From Bacteroidaceae bacterium (lineage in GTDB: Bacteria; Bacteroidota; Bacteroidia; Bacteroidales; Bacteroidaceae), in NCBI GenBank assembly GCA_017547205.1, contig JAFYQH010000070.1:1-44055 (forward strand): DNA of 44,055 nt. Direction: 5' to 3'. The notes under the pieces are model-generated. The model worked only from the letters and a program-made list of their open reading frames with translations, had not been told where the DNA came from and searched no databases. How positions within the stretch are numbered: the first letter of the stretch is position 1; every line of letters begins with the position of its first letter. This document shows positions 19,875 to 29,032 of this stretch, one piece after another. The position numbers were made by a program, and so were the translations under genes.

Positions 19875-21728
19875 ATGAATGATATAATACATCTTTTGCC
19901 CGATTCTGTGGCCAACCAGATAGCTGCCGGAGAGGTTGTCCAGCGTCCAGCGTCCGTAGTAAAGGAACTAATGGAGAATGCTGTCGATGCAGGTGCTTCT
20001 AGTGTGCAGGTACATGTCGCAGATGGAGGCAGGACACTTGTCCAGGTCATTGATGATGGAAAAGGCATGTCCGAGAGTGACGCACGTATGTCTTTCGAAC
20101 GTCATGCTACTTCAAAGATAAGTAGCGCTAACGATCTTTTTTCATTGACTACCATGGGGTTCCGAGGGGAGGCTTTGGCCTCGATAGCGGCTGTTGCCGA
20201 GGTTGAGCTAAACACTCGCCGCGCCGCTGATGAGTTGGGAACACGTATCGTCATATCGGCATCAAAGGTTGAAATCCAGGAACCTGTTGCGGTCCCTGTT
20301 GGCTCGAATTTCAAGGTGAAGAACCTGTTCTTCAACATACCTGCACGACGAAAGTTCTTGAAAACGACCCAAACGGAACTGAACAATATAGTAGCCGAGT
20401 TTGAGCGTGTTGCACTTGTGAACTGCGATGTTGAGTTCTCCATGTCCCATAATGGCACGGAGATGATTGCATTGCAGCCTTCTTCATTCCGTCAGAGAAT
20501 TGTAAATCTATTTGGTAAGAGGATAAATTCACAACTTATAGAGGTTGGGGTCGAGAGTCCGCTCATAAATGTCAAGGGGTTTGTCGGTTCTCCTGAAAGT
20601 GCAAGAAAGAAATGTGCATTGCAATTCTTCTTTATAAATGGCAGGTATATGCGCCATCCCTATTTCGCGAAGGCTGTCCTCGAAGCTTATGGTGCTGTGC
20701 TTCCGCAGGGTGAGCAAGTGCCATTTTTCCTATGTCTCGATGTTGAACCGTCACGCATAGACGTCAATATACATCCTACCAAGACTGAGATAAAATTCGA
20801 GGATGAACATAATCTTTGGAGGATAATATGTGCTGCAGTGCGTGAGTCGCTCGGACGCTTCAATGCTACTCCAAGCCTTGATTTTGATGATGAGGCAATA
20901 CCGGATATTCCGGTAATGGACTTTGCCGGTAATGCGAAGACTTCGGTAGCGGCCCCGAGTATAAAGTACAACCCTGATTATAATCCTTTCAATAGGCGTT
21001 CAGGTGCTGGAGATTCAGGGGGCAATCAATGGGATATATTGTATAGAGGTGTGGATAGCGATTCAAAGCCCTTGGATTTATCACCATTCGATGATGATAT
21101 CACTTCCGGCTGCTCCAGTCTACGTGCCGATGATGTGGTCCATGAAGCAGCTTTTAAAGAAGAGTATGCCCCTCTCACCCAATACAAGGGACAATACATA
21201 CTTGTTCCCGTAAAATCTGGTCTGATGTGGGTGCACCAGCGTAGGGCGCATGTGCGTGTGCTTTTCGAGAAGTATAGGGCTCTGCTCACGGGAAATGGTA
21301 CTCCATCGCAGGGACTCCTCTTCCCCGAGAGAGTGGAGCTCTCTGTTGCCGAGTCCCTTGCGCTCGAATCGGTGTCTGGCGAGTTGTCATCCTTGGGTTT
21401 TGACATTTCATCCTTGGGCGGTACTACCTACGCGATAAATGGTGTTCCGACGGGTATCGAGGGGCTCTCGCCTGCAGATTTGCTTCTTGATCTCCTGCAT
21501 ACAGCCATGGAGCAGCTGCATGAGCCGCGCGAAACACTTCTTGAGCGTATCGCCAACTCAATGGCCAAACAGGTTGCCATAGTTTGCGGGCAGGTGCTTT
21601 CGGTTGACGAAATGAAAACGCTTGTAGATGATCTCTTCTCCTCCACGATGCCTTCCAGAACGCCAGATGGGCATCTGATAGTACACATAATGTATGATAA
21701 TGAAATAGATCGCCTTTTCGCCAAATAA
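19875..21728 (+). CDS. mutL: DNA mismatch repair protein MutL
   Basis: Coordinates mismatch recognition and downstream strand removal. The N-terminal GHKL ATPase is complete: VVKELMENAVDAG (catalytic Glu31, Mg ligand Asn35), VIDDGKGM, and the TTMGFRGEALASIAAV lid. The C-terminal dimerisation domain is present, but the endonuclease motif DQHA(x)2E(x)4E is not: at that place it reads VHQRRAHVRV. The segment with SMAKQVAIVCG and SRTPDGHLIV also lacks the other metal-binding signatures (CPHGRP). Length 617 residues, normal. The gene lies at the end of the guaB to mutL gene series. Confidence 0.94.
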   Translation: MNDIIHLLPDSVANQIAAGEVVQRPASVVKELMENAVDAGASSVQVHVADGGRTLVQVIDDGKGMSESDARMSFERHATSKISSANDLFSLTTMGFRGEALASIAAVAEVELNTRRAADELGTRIVISASKVEIQEPVAVPVGSNFKVKNLFFNIPARRKFLKTTQTELNNIVAEFERVALVNCDVEFSMSHNGTEMIALQPSSFRQRIVNLFGKRINSQLIEVGVESPLINVKGFVGSPESARKKCALQFFFINGRYMRHPYFAKAVLEAYGAVLPQGEQVPFFLCLDVEPSRIDVNIHPTKTEIKFEDEHNLWRIICAAVRESLGRFNATPSLDFDDEAIPDIPVMDFAGNAKTSVAAPSIKYNPDYNPFNRRSGAGDSGGNQWDILYRGVDSDSKPLDLSPFDDDITSGCSSLRADDVVHEAAFKEEYAPLTQYKGQYILVPVKSGLMWVHQRRAHVRVLFEKYRALLTGNGTPSQGLLFPERVELSVAESLALESVSGELSSLGFDISSLGGTTYAINGVPTGIEGLSPADLLLDLLHTAMEQLHEPRETLLERIANSMAKQVAIVCGQVLSVDEMKTLVDDLFSSTMPSRTPDGHLIVHIMYDNEIDRLFAK

Positions 21729-21821
21729 CATATTTGCTCATGTTGGGTTGTTTTGTGGTTAAATAATGTTAATTGACTCTTGTTTGGTATTGTGTTCTAG
21801 TATTAAATTGTAAAATTTATG

Positions 21822-21829
21822 TAAATTTG
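21822..21829 (+). promoter_or_regulatory. -7 box for the OmpA-type gene
   Basis: TAAATTTG is an exact TAnnTTTG match, with no clear -33 TTTG at 19-21 bp. Transcription from here would give a leader of about 135 nt before the start at 21972, long compared with other promoters in the window, so the leader may be regulatory. No terminator is visible downstream of mutL. Confidence 0.55.
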
Positions 21830-21971
21830 CAAATAAATGGGTGGATTGTAATCGGTTTGCAGGTGCGCCTGTGGCCAGTGGCTTTGCAAACAAAAAAACG
21901 GTTCGTCTGTTAGGATTGAGTATTGGTTTTTGCTCGAATATATAGATTTAAGAATTTAATAAATTAAGTGT

Positions 21972-23123
21972 ATGAAAAAGTTAATGTTTGCGCTGGCGTT
22001 TGCTGGTGTGGCAATGTTCTCTAATGCTCAGGGAACTGTCAGTGAGGTGGTGGTGCCTACTGTTGAGAATTCGGTAGTTACCAACAGCTTCGGTAGCAAC
22101 TGGTTTGTAAGTGTTAATGGTGGTGTTAACCTTTACAATGGTGTTTTCACAAATGGTGAAAGCATGTTCAAGCATGTATCTCCGGCTCTTAGTGTCTATG
22201 CCGGCAAGTGGCATACTCCGGGTTTCGGTTGGAGAGTTGCCTACAATGGTCTGAATATTCAGTCCTATGAGGATCTTGATCATGCAATGTTCATGAATTT
22301 CCATGCTGACATGATGTTCAATCTCAGCAATCTTATCTATGGTTACAGAGAGGATCGCATATGGAACTTGATTCCTTACTTCGGTGGAGGTTGGGCAGGA
22401 CGTCATGCTATGAACAATGAGGATTTTAGCGGAGTTAGGGGTACTGTTTCTGTGCATGCCGGTATCTTGAATACATTTCGTATAGCTGAGCGTTGGGCTT
22501 TGAATCTTGAGCTCGGTGCTTCTTTCTTCCGCAATGGATTTAGCAGTGTGGCATCTTCTCATCGTGGTCAGGACATGATGCTTACGGCTACAGTCGGTGT
22601 TACATACAGAATTGGTAAGGTTGGTTGGGACAAGGCAGTTGATCTTCCTGCGCTCCAGGCTAGCTACAATGCAATCATCGATGGCTTGCAGAATGATGTT
22701 GCGAATGTTACAACTCTCAACCAGAAGGCTCAGAAAGAGGCTTATGATTTGAAGATTCAGTTGGGTGACATTACTACAAAGTACGAGAAGGCTAAGAGCG
22801 AGAATAAGGTTGTCGATGTTAAGCAGTCTGTGTTCTTTGCATTCGGTTCTTCAAAGATCAACTCAAAGAAGGAGGAGATGAATATCGCGGCTTATGCAAA
22901 GGCTGCTGTTGATGCAGGTGTTAAGCTCCGCGTTATCGGTTGGGCTGACGTTATTGGTCCTGATGCTTACAACCAGAAGCTCTCTTTGCAGCGTGCCGAG
23001 GCTGTTGCCGAGCTCTTGAGAGCAAACGGTGCTACAGTAGAGTCTGTTCTCGGTAACGGTGAGACAAGCGAGTATAGCACAAAGTTCCTGAACCGTCGTG
23101 CAATCATCGAGGTTGTAAAGTAA
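21972..23123 (+). CDS. OmpA-family outer-membrane protein
   Basis: A 383-residue protein with a signal peptide (MKKLMFALAFAGVAMFSNAQ). Residues about 40-215 look like an eight-stranded beta-barrel (alternating segments such as NWFVSVNGGVNLYN and MLTATVGVTYRIGK). A linker follows (coiled-coil-like, LNQKAQKEAYDLKIQL), then a C-terminal OmpA domain at about 285-380, with the peptidoglycan-binding motif region YNQKLSLQRAEAVAELL and NRRAIIEV. It would anchor the outer membrane to peptidoglycan. It has its own promoter and terminator, so it is monocistronic. Its codon choice (many GGT, CGT and AAG codons) suggests high expression. Confidence 0.9.
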   Translation: MKKLMFALAFAGVAMFSNAQGTVSEVVVPTVENSVVTNSFGSNWFVSVNGGVNLYNGVFTNGESMFKHVSPALSVYAGKWHTPGFGWRVAYNGLNIQSYEDLDHAMFMNFHADMMFNLSNLIYGYREDRIWNLIPYFGGGWAGRHAMNNEDFSGVRGTVSVHAGILNTFRIAERWALNLELGASFFRNGFSSVASSHRGQDMMLTATVGVTYRIGKVGWDKAVDLPALQASYNAIIDGLQNDVANVTTLNQKAQKEAYDLKIQLGDITTKYEKAKSENKVVDVKQSVFFAFGSSKINSKKEEMNIAAYAKAAVDAGVKLRVIGWADVIGPDAYNQKLSLQRAEAVAELLRANGATVESVLGNGETSEYSTKFLNRRAIIEVVK

Positions 23124-23146
23124 TCTGCGTTAGGAATTGAATATGA

Positions 23147-23173
23147 GGAGCAGGCTTCGGCTTGCTCCTTTTT
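23147..23173 (+). terminator. Terminator of the OmpA-type gene
   Basis: GGAGCAGGC (23147-23155) pairs with GCTTGCTCC (23160-23168), including one G-T wobble, with a TTCG tetraloop followed by TTTTT. It is a textbook intrinsic terminator. Confidence 0.85.
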
Positions 23174-23326
23174 CTAATGTGATCTCGGAGTGTATCTGTT
23201 TGTCACTCCTTGGGCGTTCGGGCTTTTCGTGACGTACTGCTGTTGGTTGGGATGCGGTCTTGCATTGCTTGTCGTGTCCCTGTTTGTCTGCTTTTTTAAT
23301 AATTTGCGAAAAAACTTGCCCAAAAG

Positions 23327-23358
23327 TTTGGCGGTTAAGTTTAAAAGATGTACCTTTG
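23327..23358 (+). promoter_or_regulatory. Promoter of the tRNA-Val pair
   Basis: TTTG at 23327-23330, a 20-bp spacer, then TACCTTTG at 23351-23358. Both boxes are exact. The first tRNA begins 28 nt after the -7 box. Confidence 0.8.
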
Positions 23359-23385
23359 CATCGCAAATAAGGTTTGCGACTTATT

Positions 23386-23460
23386 GGACGTTTAGCTCAG
23401 CTGGTTTAGAGCATCTGCCTTACAAGCAGAGGGTCGGCGGTTCGAATCCGTCAACGTCCA
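23386..23460 (+). tRNA. tRNA-Val (anticodon UAC), copy 1
   Basis: A 75-nt cloverleaf. Acceptor stem GGACGTT pairs with AACGTCC; the D-arm is GCTC/GAGC; the anticodon stem TCTGC/GCAGA encloses the loop CTTACAA with anticodon TAC (reads GUA and other valine codons); the T-arm has TTCGAAT. No CCA is encoded (only a discriminator A). Confidence 0.96.
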
Positions 23461-23477
23461 CGAAATAATGACTTATT

Positions 23478-23552
23478 GGACGTTTAGCTCAGCTGGTTTA
23501 GAGCATCTGCCTTACAAGCAGAGGGTCGGCGGTTCGAATCCGTCAACGTCCA
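23478..23552 (+). tRNA. tRNA-Val (anticodon UAC), copy 2
   Basis: Identical in sequence to copy 1 and 92 bp downstream of it. The identity extends a few bases into the flanks (GACTTATT before, CGA after). There is no promoter between the copies, so both probably come from one transcript that ends at the terminator at 23562-23587. Confidence 0.96.
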
Positions 23553-23561
23553 CGATGCTTG

Positions 23562-23587
23562 ACCTGCGCAGTGCGTGGGTTTTTTTT
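23562..23587 (+). terminator. Terminator after the tRNA-Val pair
   Basis: ACCTGCGC (23562-23569) pairs with GCGTGGGT (23573-23580) through eight pairs including two G-U wobbles, a 3-nt loop, then a run of seven or eight Ts. Confidence 0.75.
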
Positions 23588-23653
23588 GTCCGGTATAGTG
23601 TTTATTTTAAATAAACTTTATGCGGGCATAAGGTGTTTATAGCTAAAAAGTAC

Positions 23654-23661
23654 TATTTTTG
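23654..23661 (+). promoter_or_regulatory. -7 box for purB
   Basis: TATTTTTG matches TAnnTTTG exactly, with a weak GTTT about 20 bp upstream. The leader before purB would be about 30 nt. Confidence 0.55.
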
Positions 23662-23698
23662 TGCTCGAAACGAAAAACATTTATCTAAATAAATAACG

Positions 23699-25045
23699 AT
23701 GGAACTTGATATTCTGACAGCTGTTTCTCCTATCGACGGCCGTTATAGGAGCAAGGCAGAGCCTTTGGCAAACTATTTCTCCGAGTATGCACTCATAAAG
23801 TATCGCGTGTTTGTTGAAATCGAGTATTTCATTGCATTGTGTGAATTGCCGATACCTCAGTTGGACGGTTTTGACAAAACATTGTATCCGCGTCTCCGCG
23901 AGATATACAAGGAATTCACGACAGAGAATGCAAAGCGTGTAAAGGAGATAGAAAAAGTTACCAACCACGATGTGAAGGCTGTTGAGTACTTCATAAAAGA
24001 GCAGTTCGATGCAATAGGCGGTCTTGATGCATATAAGGAATTCATACATTTTGGTTTGACATCGCAGGATATCAACAATACCTCTGTTCCACGTTCAATA
24101 AAGGAGGCTCTTGAGGATGTGTACTATCCGGCAGTCGAGGAGCTCATCTCTCAATTGAAGGAGTATGCCCTTGCGTGGGAGAATATTCCAATGCTGGCAC
24201 GTACTCATGGCCAGCCTGCATCACCTACACGCTTGGGCAAGGAGGTGATGGTTTTTGTGTATCGTCTTGAGACACAATTGGCCGAGTTGAAGAGGTGTGT
24301 CATCTCTGCCAAATTCGGTGGAGCCACCGGTAACTTCAATGCTCATCGTGTCGCATATCCGGGAATAGACTGGAAAGCTTTTGCGAACAAGTTCGTTAGC
24401 GATAACCTCGGCCTTCAGCGTGAGCAATATACGACACAGATATCTAACTACGATAATTTGGCTGCCTTGTTCGATGCGGTGCGCCGCATAAATGTCATAA
24501 TCATGGATATGGACAAGGATTTTTGGCAGTATATTTCAAATGAGTTCTTCAAACAGAAGATAAAGGCAGGCGAAGTGGGTTCAAGCGCCATGCCGCACAA
24601 GGTTAATCCCATAGACTTCGAGAATAGCGAGGGTAATTTGGGTATAGCTAATGCGATTCTCGACCATCTGTCAATGAAGTTGCCAATTTCGCGTCTGCAG
24701 CGCGACCTTACCGACTCTACGGTTCTCCGCAATGTAGGTGTGCCTATGGGCCACATGCTCATAGCCATAAAGAGTTCTCTTGTGGGCTTGCGCAAGCTGC
24801 TACTTAATGAGGGCGCAATCTATGACGAACTGGACAACTGCTGGAGCGTGTGTGCCGAGGGTATCCAGACAATTCTCCGTCGTGAGGCATATCCCAATCC
24901 TTATGAGGCCCTTAAGGCTCTTACCCGTACCAATGAAGGAATAAACCAGAATACTCTGCTACAGTTTATCGATGGGCTGGATGTTCCCGAGAATGTGAAG
25001 GAGGAGCTACGTGCAATTACGCCGCATTCATATACAGGCTTGTAA
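23699..25045 (+). CDS. purB: Adenylosuccinate lyase
   Basis: Splits SAICAR and adenylosuccinate with release of fumarate, in purine synthesis. The fumarase/lyase signature GSSAMPHKVNPIDFENSEGN (about residues 297-316) is clear, as are the LTSQDINNT and ARTHGQPASPT regions, which carry the catalytic histidine. The protein is 448 residues. A promoter lies directly upstream, and the next gene starts after 44 bp. The signature with NPIDFE is the E. coli-like PurB subgroup. Confidence 0.96.
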   Translation: MELDILTAVSPIDGRYRSKAEPLANYFSEYALIKYRVFVEIEYFIALCELPIPQLDGFDKTLYPRLREIYKEFTTENAKRVKEIEKVTNHDVKAVEYFIKEQFDAIGGLDAYKEFIHFGLTSQDINNTSVPRSIKEALEDVYYPAVEELISQLKEYALAWENIPMLARTHGQPASPTRLGKEVMVFVYRLETQLAELKRCVISAKFGGATGNFNAHRVAYPGIDWKAFANKFVSDNLGLQREQYTTQISNYDNLAALFDAVRRINVIIMDMDKDFWQYISNEFFKQKIKAGEVGSSAMPHKVNPIDFENSEGNLGIANAILDHLSMKLPISRLQRDLTDSTVLRNVGVPMGHMLIAIKSSLVGLRKLLLNEGAIYDELDNCWSVCAEGIQTILRREAYPNPYEALKALTRTNEGINQNTLLQFIDGLDVPENVKEELRAITPHSYTGL

Positions 25046-25089
25046 AGAACAGATAATTTGGACCGTGAGGTTCGTAAAATATTTCTTAG

Positions 25090-26322
25090 ATGAGTAATTA
25101 CAGAGACAAGCGTCAGGACGATTTCGCTCCGCGCAACAACAGGGAGAGAAGTTCATTCAATCCCAATTTCGGAAGTGACAACAGGTTGAAGTCACGTCCT
25201 AGATTCAACAGAAATTCAGATGAACGCCCTCAGTTCGAGCGTTCCGACCGCAATGGCGGTTTCGGCCGTCAAAAACCATATGGACGTAACGGTCGTGACT
25301 TTGATAATAAAAGATTCGATAACGATAGGAGTCCCAGGGAGCGTTTCGGCGGTGATTATAGACCACGTTTCGAGACTGAACGTCAGGGTGGTGAAAGACC
25401 ATTCCGCAACGGTGGTTTCAGGAACGGTGCGGCACGTACGTTCGGCTATGGTGAGAACGCGGGCGAGAGAACATATGGCAATTATGGTGCCGACCACAAG
25501 GGCGGTTATGGTGCAAGAGGTAACAGAAAGGGTGCATATGATCCGAATGCAAAATACAGTGCCAAGAAGCGCGTAGCTTATCGCGAGGCTGCAATAGATC
25601 CTAATGCCCCGGTTCGTCTCAACAAGTATCTTGCCAATGCAGGCATATGCTCGCGCCGTGAGGCCGACAATTATATCGAGGCTGGTCTTATAACCGTAAA
25701 TGGCGAGGTTGTTACAGAGTTGGGTACAAAGGTGCTTCCCGCTGATGATGTCCGTTTCAACAGCGAACGCATCAATCCGGAGCGTAAGGTGTATGTTCTC
25801 CTGAACAAGCCGAAGGACTGCGTGACCACGGTTGATGACCCTCAGGAGCGCAAGACGGTGCTTGATTGTCTACGCGGTATAGGCAAGGAGAGAATCTATC
25901 CTGTAGGTCGTCTCGACCGTAACACGACCGGTGTCCTGTTGCTTACAAACGATGGTGATATGGCCGCAAAGCTTACTCATCCCAAGTTTATGAAGAAGAA
26001 GATATATCATGTTACATGCGACAAGAATGTGGCAATGTCCGATATGGACCTTCTAGTGAACGGCATAGAGCTTGAGGATGGTCCTGTTTATGCTGATGAG
26101 GTGACTTATGTGAATGAAGCCGACCGTTCACAGATTGGCATAGAGATTCATTCCGGAAAGAACCGTATAGTCCGTCGTATGCTCGAGCATCTCGGCTACC
26201 GTGTCAATAAGCTTGACCGTGTGCTTTTTGCCGGTCTTACAAAGAAGAACCTTAAGCGCGGCGACTGGCGTTATCTTACAGACAAGGAAGTAAACATGCT
26301 CCGTATGGGTGCTTACGAATAA
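25090..26322 (+). CDS. RsuA/RluB-family pseudouridine synthase with low-complexity N-terminus
   Basis: Converts a specific uridine of rRNA to pseudouridine. An S4 RNA-binding domain (about 174-235, VRLNKYLANAGICSRREADNYIEAG) is followed by a catalytic domain with GRLDRNTTGVLLLTNDG, where Asp276 is the catalytic residue. The subfamily is RluB/RsuA; which rRNA position it modifies cannot be told here. The first 165 residues are a disordered tract rich in Arg, Gly, Asn and Asp, in RGG-like form (RNGGF, RGNRKG), about as long as the usual catalytic domain. It may aid binding to RNA. The start MSNYRDKRQDD is the first ATG. Confidence 0.88.
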   Translation: MSNYRDKRQDDFAPRNNRERSSFNPNFGSDNRLKSRPRFNRNSDERPQFERSDRNGGFGRQKPYGRNGRDFDNKRFDNDRSPRERFGGDYRPRFETERQGGERPFRNGGFRNGAARTFGYGENAGERTYGNYGADHKGGYGARGNRKGAYDPNAKYSAKKRVAYREAAIDPNAPVRLNKYLANAGICSRREADNYIEAGLITVNGEVVTELGTKVLPADDVRFNSERINPERKVYVLLNKPKDCVTTVDDPQERKTVLDCLRGIGKERIYPVGRLDRNTTGVLLLTNDGDMAAKLTHPKFMKKKIYHVTCDKNVAMSDMDLLVNGIELEDGPVYADEVTYVNEADRSQIGIEIHSGKNRIVRRMLEHLGYRVNKLDRVLFAGLTKKNLKRGDWRYLTDKEVNMLRMGAYE

Positions 26323-26367
26323 TTAGAAACAAGAACAGGAGGAAACTCCGACACAAATAAATATTCA

Positions 26368-27771
26368 ATGAAAACGATAAAGCGTACAAGAATATCGGAT
26401 GTTCTCAAGAGTAATAGTGCTGGTATTGAGGTTAATGTAAGGGGGTGGGTCAGAACCCGCCGCAGTAGCAAACAGGTCGCTTTTGTGGCTCTTAATGATG
26501 GTTCTACAATCAATAATATTCAGGTTGTGATAGACGCCGACAAGTTCGATGAGGAACTTGTAAAGCAGTTTACTACAGGTGCGTGTCTTAGTGTTAACGG
26601 CTTGCTTGTGGAGTCTATTGGTGGCGGTCAGGCTGTTGAGATTCAGGCTACCGAAATTGAACTGTTGGGTGCATGTGATAATACTTATCCTTTGCAGAAG
26701 AAGGGGCAGACAATGGAATTCATGCGCACTGTAGCTCATCTTCGTCCGCGTACAAATACTTTCGGAGCTGTGTTCCGTATACGTCACAATATGGCCTATG
26801 CAATACACAAGTTCTTTCACGACAAGGGTTTCTACTATTTCCACACACCGATTATTACAGCATCAGACTGCGAGGGTGCCGGCCAGATGTTCCAGGTTAC
26901 AACCATGAATCTGTACGACCTTAAAAAGGATGAGAACGGAAATATAAAGTATGACAGTGATTTCTTTGGTAAGCAGGCCAGTCTTACCGTGTCAGGCCAG
27001 CTTGAGGGTGAGCTTGCTGCAACAGCCCTTGGTGCTATATACACATTCGGTCCTACATTCCGTGCCGAGAATTCAAATACTCCACGTCACCTTGCCGAGT
27101 TCTGGATGATTGAGCCTGAGGTCGCATTCAACGATATCATAGATAATATGGAGTTGGCTGAGGAATTCATAAAGTACTGCGTGCAATGGGCTTTGGATAA
27201 TTGCATGGAGGATATAACGTTCCTCAACAATATGATTGACAAGGAGTTGATTGCTCGTTTGCGTTCAATTGTTGATACAGAGTTCGTACGTTTGAGCTAT
27301 ACCGATGGTATAAAGATTCTCGAGGAAGCTGTAGCTGCGGGTCACAAGTTTGAGTTTCCGGTATATTGGGGTGTTGACCTTGCTTCGGAACATGAGCGTT
27401 ATCTCGTTGAAACACATTTCAAACGTCCTGTCATACTCACCGATTATCCCAAGGATATAAAGGCGTTCTATATGAAGCAGAACGAGGATGGCAAGACTGT
27501 GCGTGCAATGGACGTTCTCTTCCCGAAGATTGGTGAGATTATCGGTGGTTCGGAGCGTGAGGCAGATTATGACAAGCTACTTGCGCGTGTTGAGGAGATG
27601 AACATCCCTATGAAGGATATGTGGTGGTATCTCGATACACGCCGTTACGGTTCATGTCCGCATTCTGGATTCGGTCTTGGTTTTGAGCGTCTGCTGCTCT
27701 TCGTGACCGGAATGTCGAATATCCGTGATGTGATTCCATTCCCTAGAACACCGAACAATGCAGAATTCTGA
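26368..27771 (+). CDS. asnS: Asparaginyl-tRNA synthetase
   Basis: Class IIb aminoacyl-tRNA synthetase. An N-terminal OB-fold anticodon-binding domain ([24 protein letters not shown]) precedes the class II core with motif 2 ([22 protein letters not shown]) and motif 3 ([13 protein letters not shown]). The ending [19 protein letters not shown] is typical of AsnS rather than AspS. It is 467 residues. The 45-bp gap from the upstream gene holds no visible promoter, so it may be in one transcript with it; a large terminator starts at its stop codon. Confidence 0.96.
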   Translation: MKTIKRTRISDVLKSNSAGIEVNVRGWVRTRRSSKQVAFVALNDGSTINNIQVVIDADKFDEELVKQFTTGACLSVNGLLVESIGGGQAVEIQATEIELLGACDNTYPLQKKGQTMEFMRTVAHLRPRTNTFGAVFRIRHNMAYAIHKFFHDKGFYYFHTPIITASDCEGAGQMFQVTTMNLYDLKKDENGNIKYDSDFFGKQASLTVSGQLEGELAATALGAIYTFGPTFRAENSNTPRHLAEFWMIEPEVAFNDIIDNMELAEEFIKYCVQWALDNCMEDITFLNNMIDKELIARLRSIVDTEFVRLSYTDGIKILEEAVAAGHKFEFPVYWGVDLASEHERYLVETHFKRPVILTDYPKDIKAFYMKQNEDGKTVRAMDVLFPKIGEIIGGSEREADYDKLLARVEEMNIPMKDMWWYLDTRRYGSCPHSGFGLGFERLLLFVTGMSNIRDVIPFPRTPNNAEF

Positions 27772-27824
27772 AACATAAACGAAAAAGGCATGGGATACTC
27801 TCCATGCCTTTTTCGTTTATGTTT
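27771..27824. terminator. Bidirectional terminator after asnS
   Basis: A perfect 23-bp inverted repeat (27771-27793 with 27802-27824) around an 8-nt loop; its first base is the last base of the asnS stop codon. It contains an A run and a T run near the loop-side core (GAAAAAGGCATGG/CCATGCCTTTTTC). Confidence 0.9.
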
Positions 27825-27931
27825 AGTCCATAGATCCATCAGCATGTTTAATAAATATGAAATGGCTTTCTATTATAAAATAAAAATATTATACTCGCGT
27901 TATGAATTTAATAAGACTAGAATTCTAAGAT

Positions 27932-29017
27932 ATGGACAACAACCGTTATTGTGTGATCATGGCCGGCGGTCAGGGTACGCGTCTATGGCCTTTGAGCCGA
28001 AAGTCCCATCCCAAGCAGTTTCTCGACCTGTTGGGTTGTGGCAGGACTCTCCTGCAGCAGACGTACGACCGTTATTGCCGTATAGTCCCGCGTGAGAATA
28101 TAATAATATCGACTCATGTGGACTATACCGATGTTGTGCGTGAACAGCTCCCCGAAGTGCCGGATTCACACGTCATTCATGAACCGGCTTTTCGTGGAAC
28201 GGCACCGAGTCTGGCTAATCTTGCATGTCATATACGCACTCTGAATCCTAGGGCAAACATCGTTGTCGCGCAGAGTGACCAGCTTATTCTTGACGAGAAC
28301 AAGTTTGCGGAAACTGTAGGCAAGGGACTCGATTTTGTGGCAGAGAACAATAAACTGGTTGTGGTTGGAATAAAACCCACATGTCCCGAAACTCGTTATG
28401 GCTACATTCAGGCCGAAGGCGGAGTCGAAGATGGCCTTTTCTATAAGGTACGTACATTTACCGAAAAGCCGGAATTGGAATTCGCCAAGCTTTTTATGGA
28501 GAGTGGTGAGTTCTATTGGAACTCCGGTATATATATATGGAACGTACAGACCATAATAGATACCATGTCAAAGCATCTTCCCGACATGATGAGTGTGCTA
28601 GAGGATATCTATCGTGAGATTCCTGACCGCGCACAGCGACGGAAACGCGGTTATGAGATATACACCTCTTTCCCGAATGCTTCGGTTGACATGAGTGTAA
28701 TGGAGCGTGCCGATAATGTGTATGTAGTGATAGGTGAGTTCGGTTGGGCCGATATCGGTACTTGGGACACCTTGTACGGAACATTGCCGAAGGACTGTGA
28801 CGGCAATGTCTTAATGGGATGCAGAACCTTGAAATATGACTGTCATGACAATATGGTTGTTCTGCCCAAGGATAAATTGGTTGTCATGCAGGGAGTAGAC
28901 GATCTTGTTGTTGTTGATACTGATGATGTGCTTATGATATGCAAAAAAGGCAACGAACGAGATATACGCAAGTTTTTGAATGAGGCTAAAATGAAGATAG
29001 GAGAAGACATTGCATGA
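27932..29017 (+). CDS. manC: Mannose-1-phosphate guanylyltransferase
   Basis: Makes GDP-mannose from mannose-1-phosphate and GTP, feeding surface polysaccharide and fucose synthesis. The nucleotidyltransferase signature MAGGQGTRLWPLSRKSHPKQFL starts at residue 10, and the FTEKP, YWNSGIYIWN and FGWADIGTW motifs mark the GDP-mannose pyrophosphorylase family. At 361 residues it has no C-terminal phosphomannose isomerase domain. The 107 bp before it hold no promoter box I can point to. The gene ends 15 bp from the convergent transglycosylase gene. Confidence 0.93.
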   Translation: MDNNRYCVIMAGGQGTRLWPLSRKSHPKQFLDLLGCGRTLLQQTYDRYCRIVPRENIIISTHVDYTDVVREQLPEVPDSHVIHEPAFRGTAPSLANLACHIRTLNPRANIVVAQSDQLILDENKFAETVGKGLDFVAENNKLVVVGIKPTCPETRYGYIQAEGGVEDGLFYKVRTFTEKPELEFAKLFMESGEFYWNSGIYIWNVQTIIDTMSKHLPDMMSVLEDIYREIPDRAQRRKRGYEIYTSFPNASVDMSVMERADNVYVVIGEFGWADIGTWDTLYGTLPKDCDGNVLMGCRTLKYDCHDNMVVLPKDKLVVMQGVDDLVVVDTDDVLMICKKGNERDIRKFLNEAKMKIGEDIA

Positions 29018-29032
29018 TGCACCTTTTGTCTG

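Noticed and set aside
23190-23468. A hydrophobic 92-codon ORF
   Set aside because: It starts with GTG, has no ribosome-binding site, and runs through the tRNA promoter and the first tRNA-Val.
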